Source of the DNA: an uncultured Lachnospiraceae bacterium | GTDB taxonomy: Bacteria > Bacillota > Clostridia > Lachnospirales > Lachnospiraceae | DNA length: 64,000 nt | Reading direction: 5' to 3' | NCBI GenBank assembly: GCA_910588825.1 | Contig: CAJURF010000002.1 | Location: 1-64,000, forward strand | Shown here: in pieces, positions 54,942 through 63,908 of the stretch | How positions within the stretch are numbered: the first letter of the stretch is position 1 | Layout of the letters: every line of letters starts with the position of its first letter | The notes under the pieces: model-generated | What the model saw: the letters and a program-made list of their open reading frames with translations, nothing else | Told to the model about the DNA's origin: nothing | Databases searched by the model: none | Program-made: the position numbers and the translations under genes

Positions 54942-55805
54942 ATGGAACAGGGCAGAGTGAAACAGCTGGCACATGAGATCGTACGGGTGGGAAAAAGCAA
55001 GTCCAGATGGATGGTAGAAAACATTCCCGTGTATGTGGCAGGATTTGGAAGGGGACTTGGTATTTATCACAGTGAAAATACCAGGCGTCTGGCGGCTTTT
55101 CAGAATAAGCACCAGGGACAGCGCTGTTTTGTGGTGGGCAATGGGCCCAGTCTCACAGCAGAGGACCTGGATAAGATAAGCGGGGAGTATTCTTTTGGAT
55201 GCAACATGGTTTATAAAATCTTCTCTCAGACATCCTGGCGGCCGTCCTATCACTGCGTCAGTGACCTGATGCTGTCCCAGAATAAAGGCAGTGAATTCGC
55301 AAAATATGTGGAGTCTCCTTATTTCACCCTAAAAAGCCGTTACCGGGAACTGGATGCATGTCCGAAAGACACGGTATATGTTTACGATATCAATCACAAA
55401 TATTACCGTGTGTCAGATAACCTGCTGCGCTATGTGGTCCGCTCCAAGGCAACAGTGGTGCTGTTTATGATTGAGCTGGCCATGTATATGGGATTTCAGG
55501 AAATCTATCTGCTGGGAGTGGACTGTACGTCATCTTTTGAAAAACAGGGACATTTTGTGGAGAATTATATCAGTAAGGAGCTGCAGAACAAAGATTTGGA
55601 CAGAACCAGGGAGATTATGAGAAAACCGGATGCCACAGAGTCAGAAATCCGCAGGTATCATCTGGAAAGAGATATGCATCGGTATGAGAAAATAAAAAGG
55701 GCGGCGCAGAAGCGGCAGGTGCAGATTTTCAATGCCACCCGGGGCGGGCAGCTGGAGGTATTTCCGCGGAAATCCCTGAACGAACTATATAAAAATAGTA
55801 CTTGA
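54942..55805 (+). CDS. DUF115 / MptE-like protein
   Basis: A 287-residue protein with FVVGNGPSLTAEDLD near residue 64, FGCNMVYKIF, IYLLGVDCTSS near 188 and NATRGGQLEVFPR at the end: the 6-hydroxymethylpterin pyrophosphokinase MptE-like (DUF115) fold. In polysaccharide loci such proteins are thought to act as sugar- or phosphosugar-modifying enzymes, not in pterin synthesis. It is strongly similar to the C-terminal half of the 57450-59624 fusion. Confidence 0.78.
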   Translation: MEQGRVKQLAHEIVRVGKSKSRWMVENIPVYVAGFGRGLGIYHSENTRRLAAFQNKHQGQRCFVVGNGPSLTAEDLDKISGEYSFGCNMVYKIFSQTSWRPSYHCVSDLMLSQNKGSEFAKYVESPYFTLKSRYRELDACPKDTVYVYDINHKYYRVSDNLLRYVVRSKATVVLFMIELAMYMGFQEIYLLGVDCTSSFEKQGHFVENYISKELQNKDLDRTREIMRKPDATESEIRRYHLERDMHRYEKIKRAAQKRQVQIFNATRGGQLEVFPRKSLNELYKNST

Positions 55806-55887
55806 AATGTTACCGGTTGAATTCTCCTGCATTTTGTGCTATGATTTGACAAGTATGATACAAGTGGGTGCAGCGGAGGATGGCGGA

Positions 55888-56667
55888 ATGAAATTTTTCA
55901 AGGATATAAAAAAATATTGGAGTTATACGGTTAGATCGGCAAAGGCAGAGCTGAAGTCTGAGGTGGCCAGCTCTTATCTGAGCTGGCTGTGGTGGATTCT
56001 GGACCCCCTTCTTTTTATGATGGTTTATACATTCATCGCAGTGATTGTATTTGAAAAGGGCGGGAAGTATTTTCCCATTTTTGTCTTTATCGGTCTGACG
56101 ATGTGGAATTTCTTCAACACAGTGGTACTGGGCAGTGTAAAAATAGTAAAAAATAACAGCGCTACGGTTTCCAAGGTATATATACCCAAATTTATACTGG
56201 TAATCAAAAGGATGATGGTCAATGGCTTTAAGATGGCAATCTCTTTTATTCTGGTGTTTATCCTGATGGGTGTTTACCAGGTTCCGGTCAGTTATCATAT
56301 CCTTTATATATTTCCGGTTTTGGCGGTTATGATGCTTGTCACCTTTGGAATCAGCAATCTGATGCTGCATTTCGGGGTATTTGTGGAGGATCTGCGAAAT
56401 GTGATGACTGTGGTTATGCGGCTTTGTTTTTACATGTCCGGTATTTTTTATTCCATATCAGAACGGGTGCCGGAGCCTTATAATAAGATTATGCAGCAAT
56501 GGAATCCTGCGGCATTTTTAATCGACTGCGCAAGGCAGTGCCTGATTTACAGCGGGACGCCGGCCAGAAAGGTGCTGCTGGTGTGGGGAGTGGTTGGTCT
56601 GATTTTGTCTGTCCTCTCTATTAAAGTAGTGTACAAATACGAAAATAGTTATGTAAAGGTGATTTAA
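55888..56667 (+). CDS. polysaccharide/teichoic acid ABC transporter permease (TagG/Wzm type)
   Basis: A 259-residue ABC-2 permease with six predicted helices; SYLSWLWWILDPLLFMMVYTF near residue 30 and FYMSGIFYSISERVP near 187 are typical of TagG/RfbA-type exporters. The ATG at 55888 has GGAGGATGG upstream; the longer in-frame start at 55807 adds an improbable N-terminus. With the next gene it exports the lipid-linked polymer. Confidence 0.9.
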   Translation: MKFFKDIKKYWSYTVRSAKAELKSEVASSYLSWLWWILDPLLFMMVYTFIAVIVFEKGGKYFPIFVFIGLTMWNFFNTVVLGSVKIVKNNSATVSKVYIPKFILVIKRMMVNGFKMAISFILVFILMGVYQVPVSYHILYIFPVLAVMMLVTFGISNLMLHFGVFVEDLRNVMTVVMRLCFYMSGIFYSISERVPEPYNKIMQQWNPAAFLIDCARQCLIYSGTPARKVLLVWGVVGLILSVLSIKVVYKYENSYVKVI

Positions 56668-56668
56668 T

Positions 56669-57403
56669 ATGGAAGACCGGGAAATTGCGATCGATGTAAA
56701 AAATTTAGAAATCAGCTACCGCTGTCTGAAGTCTTTTTCTATCCGGAAAAGCTTATTTCAGTTAAAAAAATCAAAGGTAGAAGTGTATGAGGCTGTACGG
56801 GATGTGAGCTTTCAGGTTCCCAAGGGGGAAATCATGGGCATGGTGGGCAGGAATGGAAGCGGAAAGTCTACTATGCTGCGGGCCATGGCAGGGATTATCG
56901 CTCCGGATTCCGGGACCATTGACCTGCACGGCCACAATGTGTCGCTCATGTCCATTGGCGTAGGGTTTCAGAAAAAGCTCAGCGGCAGGGAGAATATTCT
57001 GCTGTCAGGCATGTTGCTGGGATTCAGCGAAAAGCAGGTCAGGGATAAGATGGACGAAATTATCAAGTTCGCAGAGCTGGGGAGATTTATTGACATGCCG
57101 GTGAAAACATATTCCAGCGGTATGTATTCCAAGCTGGCCTTTTCCATCACGGCAGTGCTGGAATCGGATATTATGCTCATCGACGAAGTTCTGAGTGTGG
57201 GAGATGCCAAATTTAAGAAAAAGAGCTACCGGAAAATGAAGGAACTGATTTCCAATAAAAACCGTACTGTTGTAATTGTCTCCCACAGTTCTGACACATT
57301 ACGGAAACTCTGTACATCTTTGATGTGGCTGCATAACGGAAAAATCCGGATGCTGGGAAAGACAGATGAAGTATTAGATGCATATGAAAAATTTATGAAT
57401 TAG
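56669..57403 (+). CDS. polysaccharide/teichoic acid ABC transporter ATPase (TagH/Wzt type)
   Basis: A 244-residue ATPase: Walker A GRNGSGKST near residue 65, signature-region YSSGMYSKLAFS near 148 and Walker B IMLIDEVLSVGD, a combination typical of Wzt/TagH. It is short and lacks the C-terminal carbohydrate-binding domain of some Wzt proteins. It starts one base after the permease stop. Confidence 0.92.
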   Translation: MEDREIAIDVKNLEISYRCLKSFSIRKSLFQLKKSKVEVYEAVRDVSFQVPKGEIMGMVGRNGSGKSTMLRAMAGIIAPDSGTIDLHGHNVSLMSIGVGFQKKLSGRENILLSGMLLGFSEKQVRDKMDEIIKFAELGRFIDMPVKTYSSGMYSKLAFSITAVLESDIMLIDEVLSVGDAKFKKKSYRKMKELISNKNRTVVIVSHSSDTLRKLCTSLMWLHNGKIRMLGKTDEVLDAYEKFMN

Positions 57404-57449
57404 GAACTGCCCAAAGTATACGAAGCGGGGCGGTCTTTTGGGAGATAAT

Positions 57450-59624
57450 ATGAAGATAATCAGCGGATTGGGTCAGCGGATTGGGAATTATGCGAAAATT
57501 CATAAGAACGACAAAGCGGCAGCCGGCAGATTTTCCAGGGCCTTTTTGGAGGTTATGAGAATTCGCCGGGTTCTGCGTTTTCAGTGGTGCTGCCTCACCT
57601 ATCCGGTGGAGCCTAAAATGGTGGTGTTTGAGGCCTTTTTGGGAAATAGTTATGCGTGCAGTCCGAAGGCTGTCTATGAACGGATGCTGGAAGATGAGAG
57701 GTACCAGGATTACAGGTTTATCTGGATTGTACACAATGTGAATCATTTTGCTTTCTTGAAAAATAATCCACGGACTGCTGTAGTAAAAAAGCTGTCCCGG
57801 AGATATTATAAATGTTGTGCCAGGGCAAAATACTGGGTAAATAACGCCACCTTAAACGACGCATTAAAGCCGAGAAAGGACCAGGTGGTGATTCAGACCT
57901 GGCATGGGACACCGCTAAAAAGACTGGGGTGTGACATTGAAAGCGGGGATGATGCCCAGTATACGAAAGAGCAGAACCAGAAACGTTATAAGGAACATAT
58001 GGACAAACTGACGTATTTTCTCTCGCCGTCAGCTTTTGCCAGTGAAAAGTTTTGTTCTGCTTTCTGCATGAAAGAGGCGGGAAAGGAACATATTATCCGG
58101 GAGACCGGTTATCCCCGCAATGACTTTCTGTACCGGTATACCCAGGAAGATGTAAAGAGAATCCGGGAACGGCTTCAGGTCCCTGAGGATAAGAAAGTGA
58201 TTCTGTACGCGCCTACCTGGAGGGATAACCAGTTTGGCACCTATGTGAAAAATAATAAAGAGCGCACCGGGTATCTATATACCATGGGGCTGGATCTGAA
58301 AAAACTGGTGGAAGACCTGGGTCCGGAATATGTGATTTTGGTACGGGTGCATGTGAATGTGCGGGATGCGCAGGGAATCCCCGACGACCCGCAGATTATT
58401 GATGTGACAGATGTGCCGGATATTAATGAACTGTATGTGATTTCTGATATGCAGATTACTGATTATTCCAGCACATTATTTGACTATGCCAATCTGAAGC
58501 GGCCCATGCTCTTTTATATGTATGATCTGGAAGAGTATGCCGGAAAACTGCGCGGGTTTTATCTGGACTTGGAAGAACTTCCGGGACCGATTATCCAGAA
58601 AGAGGAAGACCTGGCAGCCGGGATAAAAGACCTGGCGGCTCATTTTACTTATGATGAAAAATACCAGGCTTTTAATCAAAAGTATAATTATCTGGACGGT
58701 CCGGACTGCAGCAAGAGGGTGTTGGATGAGCTGATGCCTGTGGAGAGTGAACCGTCCCGGCCTAATCCCTGGTATCGGGCAATGGGACTGATTCGAAAAA
58801 CTGTGGAGCAGATTGTGCGGACTCTTAAACGAGGCCGCAGATGGGTGAAATTTGCCATTCCGGCCATAGGCAGGGGAATGGGAATCTGTGTCAGTGATAA
58901 CAGCAAAAAGCTGAAATCATATCAGAATAAATACCGGGGAAAACGCTGTTTCCTGGTGGGAAACGGCCCCAGTCTCACAACAGAAGACCTGGATATGATT
59001 GCGGATGAATACAGTTTCGGCTGTAATATGATCTATAAAGTCTTTGAACAGACCAGGTGGCGCCCCAGTTTTCACTGTATGGTGGATGTGATGTTCGGCC
59101 GGGAGCTGGCAGAGGAATTTGCAGAACATGTAAAGAATGACTTTTTCACTTCTATTGTCACGTACCGTCAGATGCCGGTGAAACCGGAACACACCACATA
59201 TGCCTATGGGTATCAGAAAAAGGATTATACAGTCAGCCGGAATTTTCTGTCATATTATATTCCCTCCGGCTCTACTGTTATGACATATATGATAGAACTG
59301 GCTATGTTTATGGGATTTCAGGAGATTTATCTAATCGGTGTGGACTGTACGTCAAGTCTGGCAAAGGATGGACACTGCATTCCCAACTATGCCAGCCCGA
59401 AGGTTGCAGAAAATGACCTGAACCGTATCAGAAAACGTCTGAATGATCCCACCTTGACCATGGATGACGTGGCTCAGTATTACCAGGATCGGTCTATGTT
59501 CTGTTACCGTCAGCTGAAATCAGCTGCCGATAAAAAGGGAGTGCAGATTTACAATGCCACACGGGGAGGTATGCTGGAGGTGTACCCCCGCAGGACTCTG
59601 GAGGAAGTATTGGAGAACAAATGA
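57450..59624 (+). CDS. CDP-glycerol glycerophosphotransferase - DUF115 fusion protein
   Basis: A 724-residue fusion. Residues 1-430 are a TagF-like transferase (VFEAFLGNSYACSPKAVYE, VIQTWHGTPLKRLGC, TGYPRNDFLY, YAPTWRDNQ, MQITDYSSTLFDYANLKRP). Residues about 465-724 are a DUF115 domain (CFLVGNGPSLTTEDLD, FGCNMIYKVF, IYLIGVDCTSS, NATRGGMLEVYPRR). The two halves are paralogues of the separate genes at 53673 and 54942, so the two activities probably work in sequence. ATG 57450 with GGAG upstream is preferred to 57438. The stop overlaps the next start (ATGA). Confidence 0.85.
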   Translation: MKIISGLGQRIGNYAKIHKNDKAAAGRFSRAFLEVMRIRRVLRFQWCCLTYPVEPKMVVFEAFLGNSYACSPKAVYERMLEDERYQDYRFIWIVHNVNHFAFLKNNPRTAVVKKLSRRYYKCCARAKYWVNNATLNDALKPRKDQVVIQTWHGTPLKRLGCDIESGDDAQYTKEQNQKRYKEHMDKLTYFLSPSAFASEKFCSAFCMKEAGKEHIIRETGYPRNDFLYRYTQEDVKRIRERLQVPEDKKVILYAPTWRDNQFGTYVKNNKERTGYLYTMGLDLKKLVEDLGPEYVILVRVHVNVRDAQGIPDDPQIIDVTDVPDINELYVISDMQITDYSSTLFDYANLKRPMLFYMYDLEEYAGKLRGFYLDLEELPGPIIQKEEDLAAGIKDLAAHFTYDEKYQAFNQKYNYLDGPDCSKRVLDELMPVESEPSRPNPWYRAMGLIRKTVEQIVRTLKRGRRWVKFAIPAIGRGMGICVSDNSKKLKSYQNKYRGKRCFLVGNGPSLTTEDLDMIADEYSFGCNMIYKVFEQTRWRPSFHCMVDVMFGRELAEEFAEHVKNDFFTSIVTYRQMPVKPEHTTYAYGYQKKDYTVSRNFLSYYIPSGSTVMTYMIELAMFMGFQEIYLIGVDCTSSLAKDGHCIPNYASPKVAENDLNRIRKRLNDPTLTMDDVAQYYQDRSMFCYRQLKSAADKKGVQIYNATRGGMLEVYPRRTLEEVLENK

Positions 59625-60166
59625 AAAATCAGGAAGAATTAGAAGAAAAGCTGAAAAAAATCCGTCTTCTGGCTATGGACGTGGATGGAACCATGACCAG
59701 GGGGGATATTTATATAGACAGCCAGGAGACAGAGACGAAGCAGTTCAATATCAAAGACGGATGCGGGATTACCGTGGGACAGACGGCAGGGCTGGAATTT
59801 ATGATTTTGACAGGAAGAGAAAGCGCCTGTCTCCAGAAACGGGCCAGAGAACTAAAAATACGCCGGGTGTACCAGAATGTGAAGAATAAGGCGGATTTTC
59901 TTGCCGGATATCTGGACAGGGAGGAGATTTCTTCTGATGAGACGGCATATATCGGCGATGATGTCAATGATTTGTATGCCATGCAGATGGCAGGTGTCTC
60001 TTTCTGCCCTTTGGATGCAGCAGAGGAAATCCGAAACATCAGCCATGTGGTTTTGGAACACAGAGGCGGGGACGGAGCGGTGAGAGAGGCCGTTGAGCGG
60101 ATTTTAAAATCAGCAGGAAAGTGGGAAGATGCCATAAGGCTGGCGTTTGGCCCTGCAAGTCAGTGA
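59621..60166 (+). CDS. KdsC-like HAD phosphatase (Kdo-8-phosphate or nonulosonate-9-phosphate phosphatase)
   Basis: A 181-residue type C0 HAD phosphatase with no cap domain: LLAMDVDGTMTRGDIY (nucleophile Asp), LEFMILTGRESACLQKRA (motif II Thr), KADFLAGY, and YIGDDVNDLYAMQMAG (motif IV). This fits KdsC and the phosphatase domain of sialic acid synthesis enzymes. With kdsA downstream, Kdo-8-phosphate is the likely substrate. It overlaps the fusion gene stop by four bases. Confidence 0.85.
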   Translation: MKNQEELEEKLKKIRLLAMDVDGTMTRGDIYIDSQETETKQFNIKDGCGITVGQTAGLEFMILTGRESACLQKRARELKIRRVYQNVKNKADFLAGYLDREEISSDETAYIGDDVNDLYAMQMAGVSFCPLDAAEEIRNISHVVLEHRGGDGAVREAVERILKSAGKWEDAIRLAFGPASQ

Positions 60167-60179
60167 GAGAGGTACAGCA

Positions 60180-60569
60180 ATGAAAAAAATAATTACGTAT
60201 GGAACTTATGATCTGCTTCATTATGGGCATGTGAACCTGCTTCAGCGGGCGAAAGAGCTGGGGGATTATTTGATCGTGGCCTTGTCCACCGATGAATTTA
60301 ACTGGAAGGAAAAACGCAAGAAATGTTATTTTCCTTATGAGGAGCGCAAGCGCCTTCTGGAATCTATCCGATATGTGGATTTGGTTATACCGGAGGAGTG
60401 CTGGGAGCAGAAAATATCAGATGTGAAGGAATTCAAGGTGGATACCTTTGTGATCGGTGATGACTGGGAGGGAAAGTTTGATTTTCTGAAGGAGTACTGC
60501 GATGTGGTATATCTGCCCAGGACTCCGGAGATCTCCACCACACAGATTAAGGAGGATTTGAAGAAATAG
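60180..60569 (+). CDS. tagD: glycerol-3-phosphate cytidylyltransferase
   Basis: A 129-residue TagD: TYGTYDLLHYGHVNLLQRAKEL (HxGH nucleotidyltransferase motif), STDEFNWKEKRKKCYF, RYVDLVIPE and TPEISTTQIK (ISTTxI signature). It makes CDP-glycerol for the three glycerophosphotransferases in this locus. The ATG at 60180 has AGAGAGG upstream; a start at 60147 would overlap the previous gene. Confidence 0.93.
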   Translation: MKKIITYGTYDLLHYGHVNLLQRAKELGDYLIVALSTDEFNWKEKRKKCYFPYEERKRLLESIRYVDLVIPEECWEQKISDVKEFKVDTFVIGDDWEGKFDFLKEYCDVVYLPRTPEISTTQIKEDLKK

Positions 60570-60637
60570 ATTCGTGGTTTTGCTGTCCATGAGGGGAGAT
60601 GGGGAAACCTTGGGATAAGGGACTATAGGAGACATTC

Positions 60638-62428
60638 ATGTTGTGCTTGAAGGGAAAACGGATTCTTCTGGCAGCGGCGCTGTTTCTTTTGGCGGCAGGG
60701 GGGACACTGCTGGCAGGAGGCGTGGATGCAGGGGCGAAAATTAAGGAGGTCAGCGCTCTGGAGAATCCACAGTGGACTATGGTGGGCCAGGCAAGTGTAA
60801 CCCAGGAAGACGGCTGGCTGCAATCCATGTGTGTGACAGACCATTATATTATCTGTTTTGAAAATACATCCACCAGGAAAGGGGAGCCGGACACACTGCT
60901 GGCTTTTTATAAAAACGATTACGATGAAAACGGTAATCCCGTACAGCGGTACAGTCTGGCAAAGACTGTGGCGGAAATGGACTATGAACACGGGAACGGG
61001 ATGACGTATAACCGCAATACCGACGAGATTGTCATTGCGCCCAGCAAACCCCGGTATAAGAGAAATAAGGGGGTTGTGTTTATTGTAGACGGGACCACAC
61101 TGGCTTATAAGGATACTGTTATGGTTACGGACGGTTTCTGGCGTGTGGCCGCAGTGGAATACGATGCAGAGAACAGGCAGTATATTCTGCTGGAAGGGGA
61201 CGATGACAATAACTACCGATTTGTTTTCACTGATGAAAATTTTCAGGAGCTGCATTCTTTTCCCATTGTGAGTGCAGAACAGGATATTGTATGCCAGGAT
61301 TTTACAGTGTCCGGTGATTATATGCTGGCGCTGACCCTTCCCAAAGCGGAGCTGGGGGGCGCGTCCGGCCTGCTGGTGTATTCCAAAAGCCAGGAAACCC
61401 AGCTGGCCTATTACCGGGTACATATGGATCAGATTGGCGCACAGGAGGCGGAATCCATCGCGGAGATTTCGCCAGGACATATTTTGGTGGCAGTGGGGAT
61501 TAAAAACCCCAGGAGCATCGGCTTTTTTGAGACAAAGCTTCAGGCCATTTTTAAAGTGACCACATCGGTGGAAAACGGGGATGTGACCGGAGGACATGAG
61601 CAGCTGGATGAGGGGAGCAATTATACGGTGAAATATACGCCGGATGAAGATTATGAACTTTCCCGTCTGGTGATTGACGGGGTGGAGCAGGATATTGCCG
61701 CCTTTCCCACGTCCTATACATTTGAGAATCTGTCCAGTGATCATAATCTGGACGTGATCTTCACAGAGATTCCCAAGTTTGACATTGTTACATCGGTGAA
61801 AAACGGGTTTATTGATGATACCCTGACAGTGAGACGGGACAAAGACGGCACCATTGCCTACCGCCCCAAGAAACACTTTGAGATGGATGAGATTCTGGTG
61901 GACGGAATACCGGTTGAGAACCCCCAGGATTATGAAACGTCTTATGATTTTATCAATGTACAGGGACCCCACAGCATAGAGGTGCGGTTCAAAGAGGTTC
62001 CGTCCTATGCCATTCACACCCAGGTGGTAAACGGCACCATCACCAAGACTCAGCCCAAGGTCTACAGGGATGAAGACTTTACTGTGAAATACCGTGGGAT
62101 GGACGATTATGAACTGTCTTATATCAAGCTGGATGGAGAATGGATGGAAGAGATGCCGGAAGACATACTGGATCAGTATTCCTTTGGCAATGTACAGGGG
62201 CCTCACGAAATTCAGGTGGTATATCAGTGGAAGTACATGCCCTATGTGATCTTCGGCGCTATGTGGGTGCTTGCACTGGTATGCGGAATTATTTACGGGC
62301 TTCATATATTATTTGAGGAACGGCGCAGGAAACGGGATGAGATGATCAGGAAACGGATAGAAGACAGACTCCGTGTGCAGAGAGAAATTCAGAGATTACA
62401 GGAACTGCAGAAGAGGAAAAATGGGTGA
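60638..62428 (+). CDS. membrane-anchored surface protein with three InlB-B-like repeats
   Basis: A 596-residue protein. The N-terminal hydrophobic signal (about 8-28) leads to a beta-rich, propeller-like region (50-305) with several YxxEN/DDDNN strands. Three tandem repeats of about 78 residues follow (roughly 305-380, 381-458, 459-535), each with a YELSxxxxDG-like core and ending in a PH-I-V-F/Y strand, like divergent InlB B-repeats. A C-terminal membrane helix (about 540-560) and a very basic, coiled-coil cytoplasmic tail (RRKRDEMIRKRIEDRL) finish it. It probably sits on the cell surface with the polymer machinery. I know no named homologue. Confidence 0.7.
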   Translation: MLCLKGKRILLAAALFLLAAGGTLLAGGVDAGAKIKEVSALENPQWTMVGQASVTQEDGWLQSMCVTDHYIICFENTSTRKGEPDTLLAFYKNDYDENGNPVQRYSLAKTVAEMDYEHGNGMTYNRNTDEIVIAPSKPRYKRNKGVVFIVDGTTLAYKDTVMVTDGFWRVAAVEYDAENRQYILLEGDDDNNYRFVFTDENFQELHSFPIVSAEQDIVCQDFTVSGDYMLALTLPKAELGGASGLLVYSKSQETQLAYYRVHMDQIGAQEAESIAEISPGHILVAVGIKNPRSIGFFETKLQAIFKVTTSVENGDVTGGHEQLDEGSNYTVKYTPDEDYELSRLVIDGVEQDIAAFPTSYTFENLSSDHNLDVIFTEIPKFDIVTSVKNGFIDDTLTVRRDKDGTIAYRPKKHFEMDEILVDGIPVENPQDYETSYDFINVQGPHSIEVRFKEVPSYAIHTQVVNGTITKTQPKVYRDEDFTVKYRGMDDYELSYIKLDGEWMEEMPEDILDQYSFGNVQGPHEIQVVYQWKYMPYVIFGAMWVLALVCGIIYGLHILFEERRRKRDEMIRKRIEDRLRVQREIQRLQELQKRKNG

Positions 62429-62442
62429 AAAAGGAGAAATAT

Positions 62443-63084
62443 ATGAAAGTAGCAGCATTTGTACCTGTAAAACTAAACAGCCAGAGACTGCCCCGCAAGA
62501 ATCTGCTTCCCCTGGCAGGGCGGCCGCTGTGCTGGCATGTATGCAACGCCCTGCTGGGGGTGAAAGGCCTGGATGAGGTCTATGTGTACTGCAGTGATGA
62601 GAAAGTAACAGAATCCATTCCGGAAGAGGCAGTTTTTCTAAAGCGGGACAGCCGGCTGGACGGTGACCTGGTAAAAGGATTCGAGATTTACGAAAGCTTC
62701 ATTAATCAGGTGGATGCGGATGTGTACGTGCTGGCCCACACCACCTCTCCTTTTATCCGAACAGAGACCATACAGCATGCTCTGGATAAGGTGCTCAGCG
62801 GGGAGCATGATTCCGCGTTTTCCGCGCAGAGGATTCAGACCTTCGCCTGGTATCAGGGAAAGCCGGTAAATTACGATATTAACGATGTGCCCCGGACCCA
62901 GGACATGGAGCCTATTTATGTGGAGACCAGCGCGTTTTTTATCTTTGAGAAGGAGATATTCACCAAGCACAGAAGGAGAATTGGTTTCCGTCCGTACATT
63001 CAGGAGGTGTCCGACCTGGAGGCTGTGGACATTGATGAACCCAAAGATTATGAGATGGCTGTAAAGCTGGCAGATTTGCGTTAG
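62443..63084 (+). CDS. CMP-sugar (acylneuraminate/Kdo-type) cytidylyltransferase
   Basis: A 213-residue cytidylyltransferase: [23 protein letters not shown] is the CTP-binding start, HTTSPFI near residue 102, and [13 protein letters not shown] near the end is the metal-binding Asp motif of NeuA-type enzymes. It activates an ulosonic acid as a CMP sugar. Its length (213) is below KdsB (about 248) and similar to NeuA domains. The neighbouring kdsA argues for CMP-Kdo. ATG 62443 has AAGGAG upstream. Confidence 0.82.
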   Translation: MKVAAFVPVKLNSQRLPRKNLLPLAGRPLCWHVCNALLGVKGLDEVYVYCSDEKVTESIPEEAVFLKRDSRLDGDLVKGFEIYESFINQVDADVYVLAHTTSPFIRTETIQHALDKVLSGEHDSAFSAQRIQTFAWYQGKPVNYDINDVPRTQDMEPIYVETSAFFIFEKEIFTKHRRRIGFRPYIQEVSDLEAVDIDEPKDYEMAVKLADLR

Positions 63085-63095
63085 GAGGAGAAGGC

Positions 63096-63878
63096 ATGGA
63101 GAAAAAATTTATGTGGATTGCCGGCCCTTGTGTGATTGAGTCGGAAAAGATGGTTCTGGATATGGCGGGAAAGCTGAAGGAGATGGCTGAACGGCTGAAT
63201 CTGGACTATTATTTTAAGGCTTCTTTTGATAAAGCTAACCGGACCAGTATCCGTTCTTTTCGGGGGCCTGGGATTGAGGAAGGGCTGGAGATTCTGCAGA
63301 AGGTGAAGGATACCTGGAATGTGAAGATTGCCACAGATATCCATGAGCCATGGCAGGCCGAAAAGGCGGCCCGGACAGCGGATATTATACAGATTCCCGC
63401 CTTTTTGTGCCGTCAGACAGACCTGCTGGCCGCGGCGGCGGAAACAGGGAAGAAGATTAATGTGAAAAAGGCGCAGTTTCTGGCGCCGTGGGATATGGCC
63501 AATGTGGTGGGAAAGCTGGAGGAGAGCGGTAACAGGGACCTGATGCTGTGCGAGAGAGGCACGTCTTTCGGATATAATACACTGGTGGTGGATATGACGG
63601 GTATTGTGGAGATGAAGAAGCTGGGGTATCCGGTGGTGTTCGACGCCACCCACAGTGTGCAGAAACCCGGGGGCCGTGGAGACGCTACAGGCGGGAACCG
63701 GGAGTATGTGGAGTATCTGGCAAAGGCAGCCCTTGCCGCAGGTGCGGACGCTCTGTTCATGGAGGTGCATCCGGACCCGGATCATGCCCTCTCAGACGGG
63801 CCCAATATGGTGCCGCTTAATGAACTGGAAAGCATGATGCAGAGGCTGATTCGTGTGTATGACGCGGTGCATGAGTAA
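63096..63878 (+). CDS. kdsA: 3-deoxy-8-phosphooctulonate synthase
   Basis: A 260-residue KdsA of near-typical length: [15 protein letters not shown] at the N-terminus, [53 protein letters not shown] and [23 protein letters not shown]. These are KdsA signatures and separate it from NeuB and DAHP synthase. It condenses arabinose-5-phosphate and PEP to Kdo-8-phosphate. AGGAGGAG precedes the ATG. Present on the same operon are the phosphatase and cytidylyltransferase, and the start of an arabinose-5-phosphate isomerase. Confidence 0.93.
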   Translation: MEKKFMWIAGPCVIESEKMVLDMAGKLKEMAERLNLDYYFKASFDKANRTSIRSFRGPGIEEGLEILQKVKDTWNVKIATDIHEPWQAEKAARTADIIQIPAFLCRQTDLLAAAAETGKKINVKKAQFLAPWDMANVVGKLEESGNRDLMLCERGTSFGYNTLVVDMTGIVEMKKLGYPVVFDATHSVQKPGGRGDATGGNREYVEYLAKAALAAGADALFMEVHPDPDHALSDGPNMVPLNELESMMQRLIRVYDAVHE

Positions 63879-63908
63879 ACTGGCACCGATGGCAAAGGAG
63901 GGGTGTTT

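Noticed and set aside
60623..62305. A 560-residue open frame on the minus strand opposite the InlB-repeat protein gene
   Set aside because: Composition is rich in His, Ile and Cys without domains, and the plus-strand frame has signal peptide, repeats and ribosome site. It is an antisense shadow.
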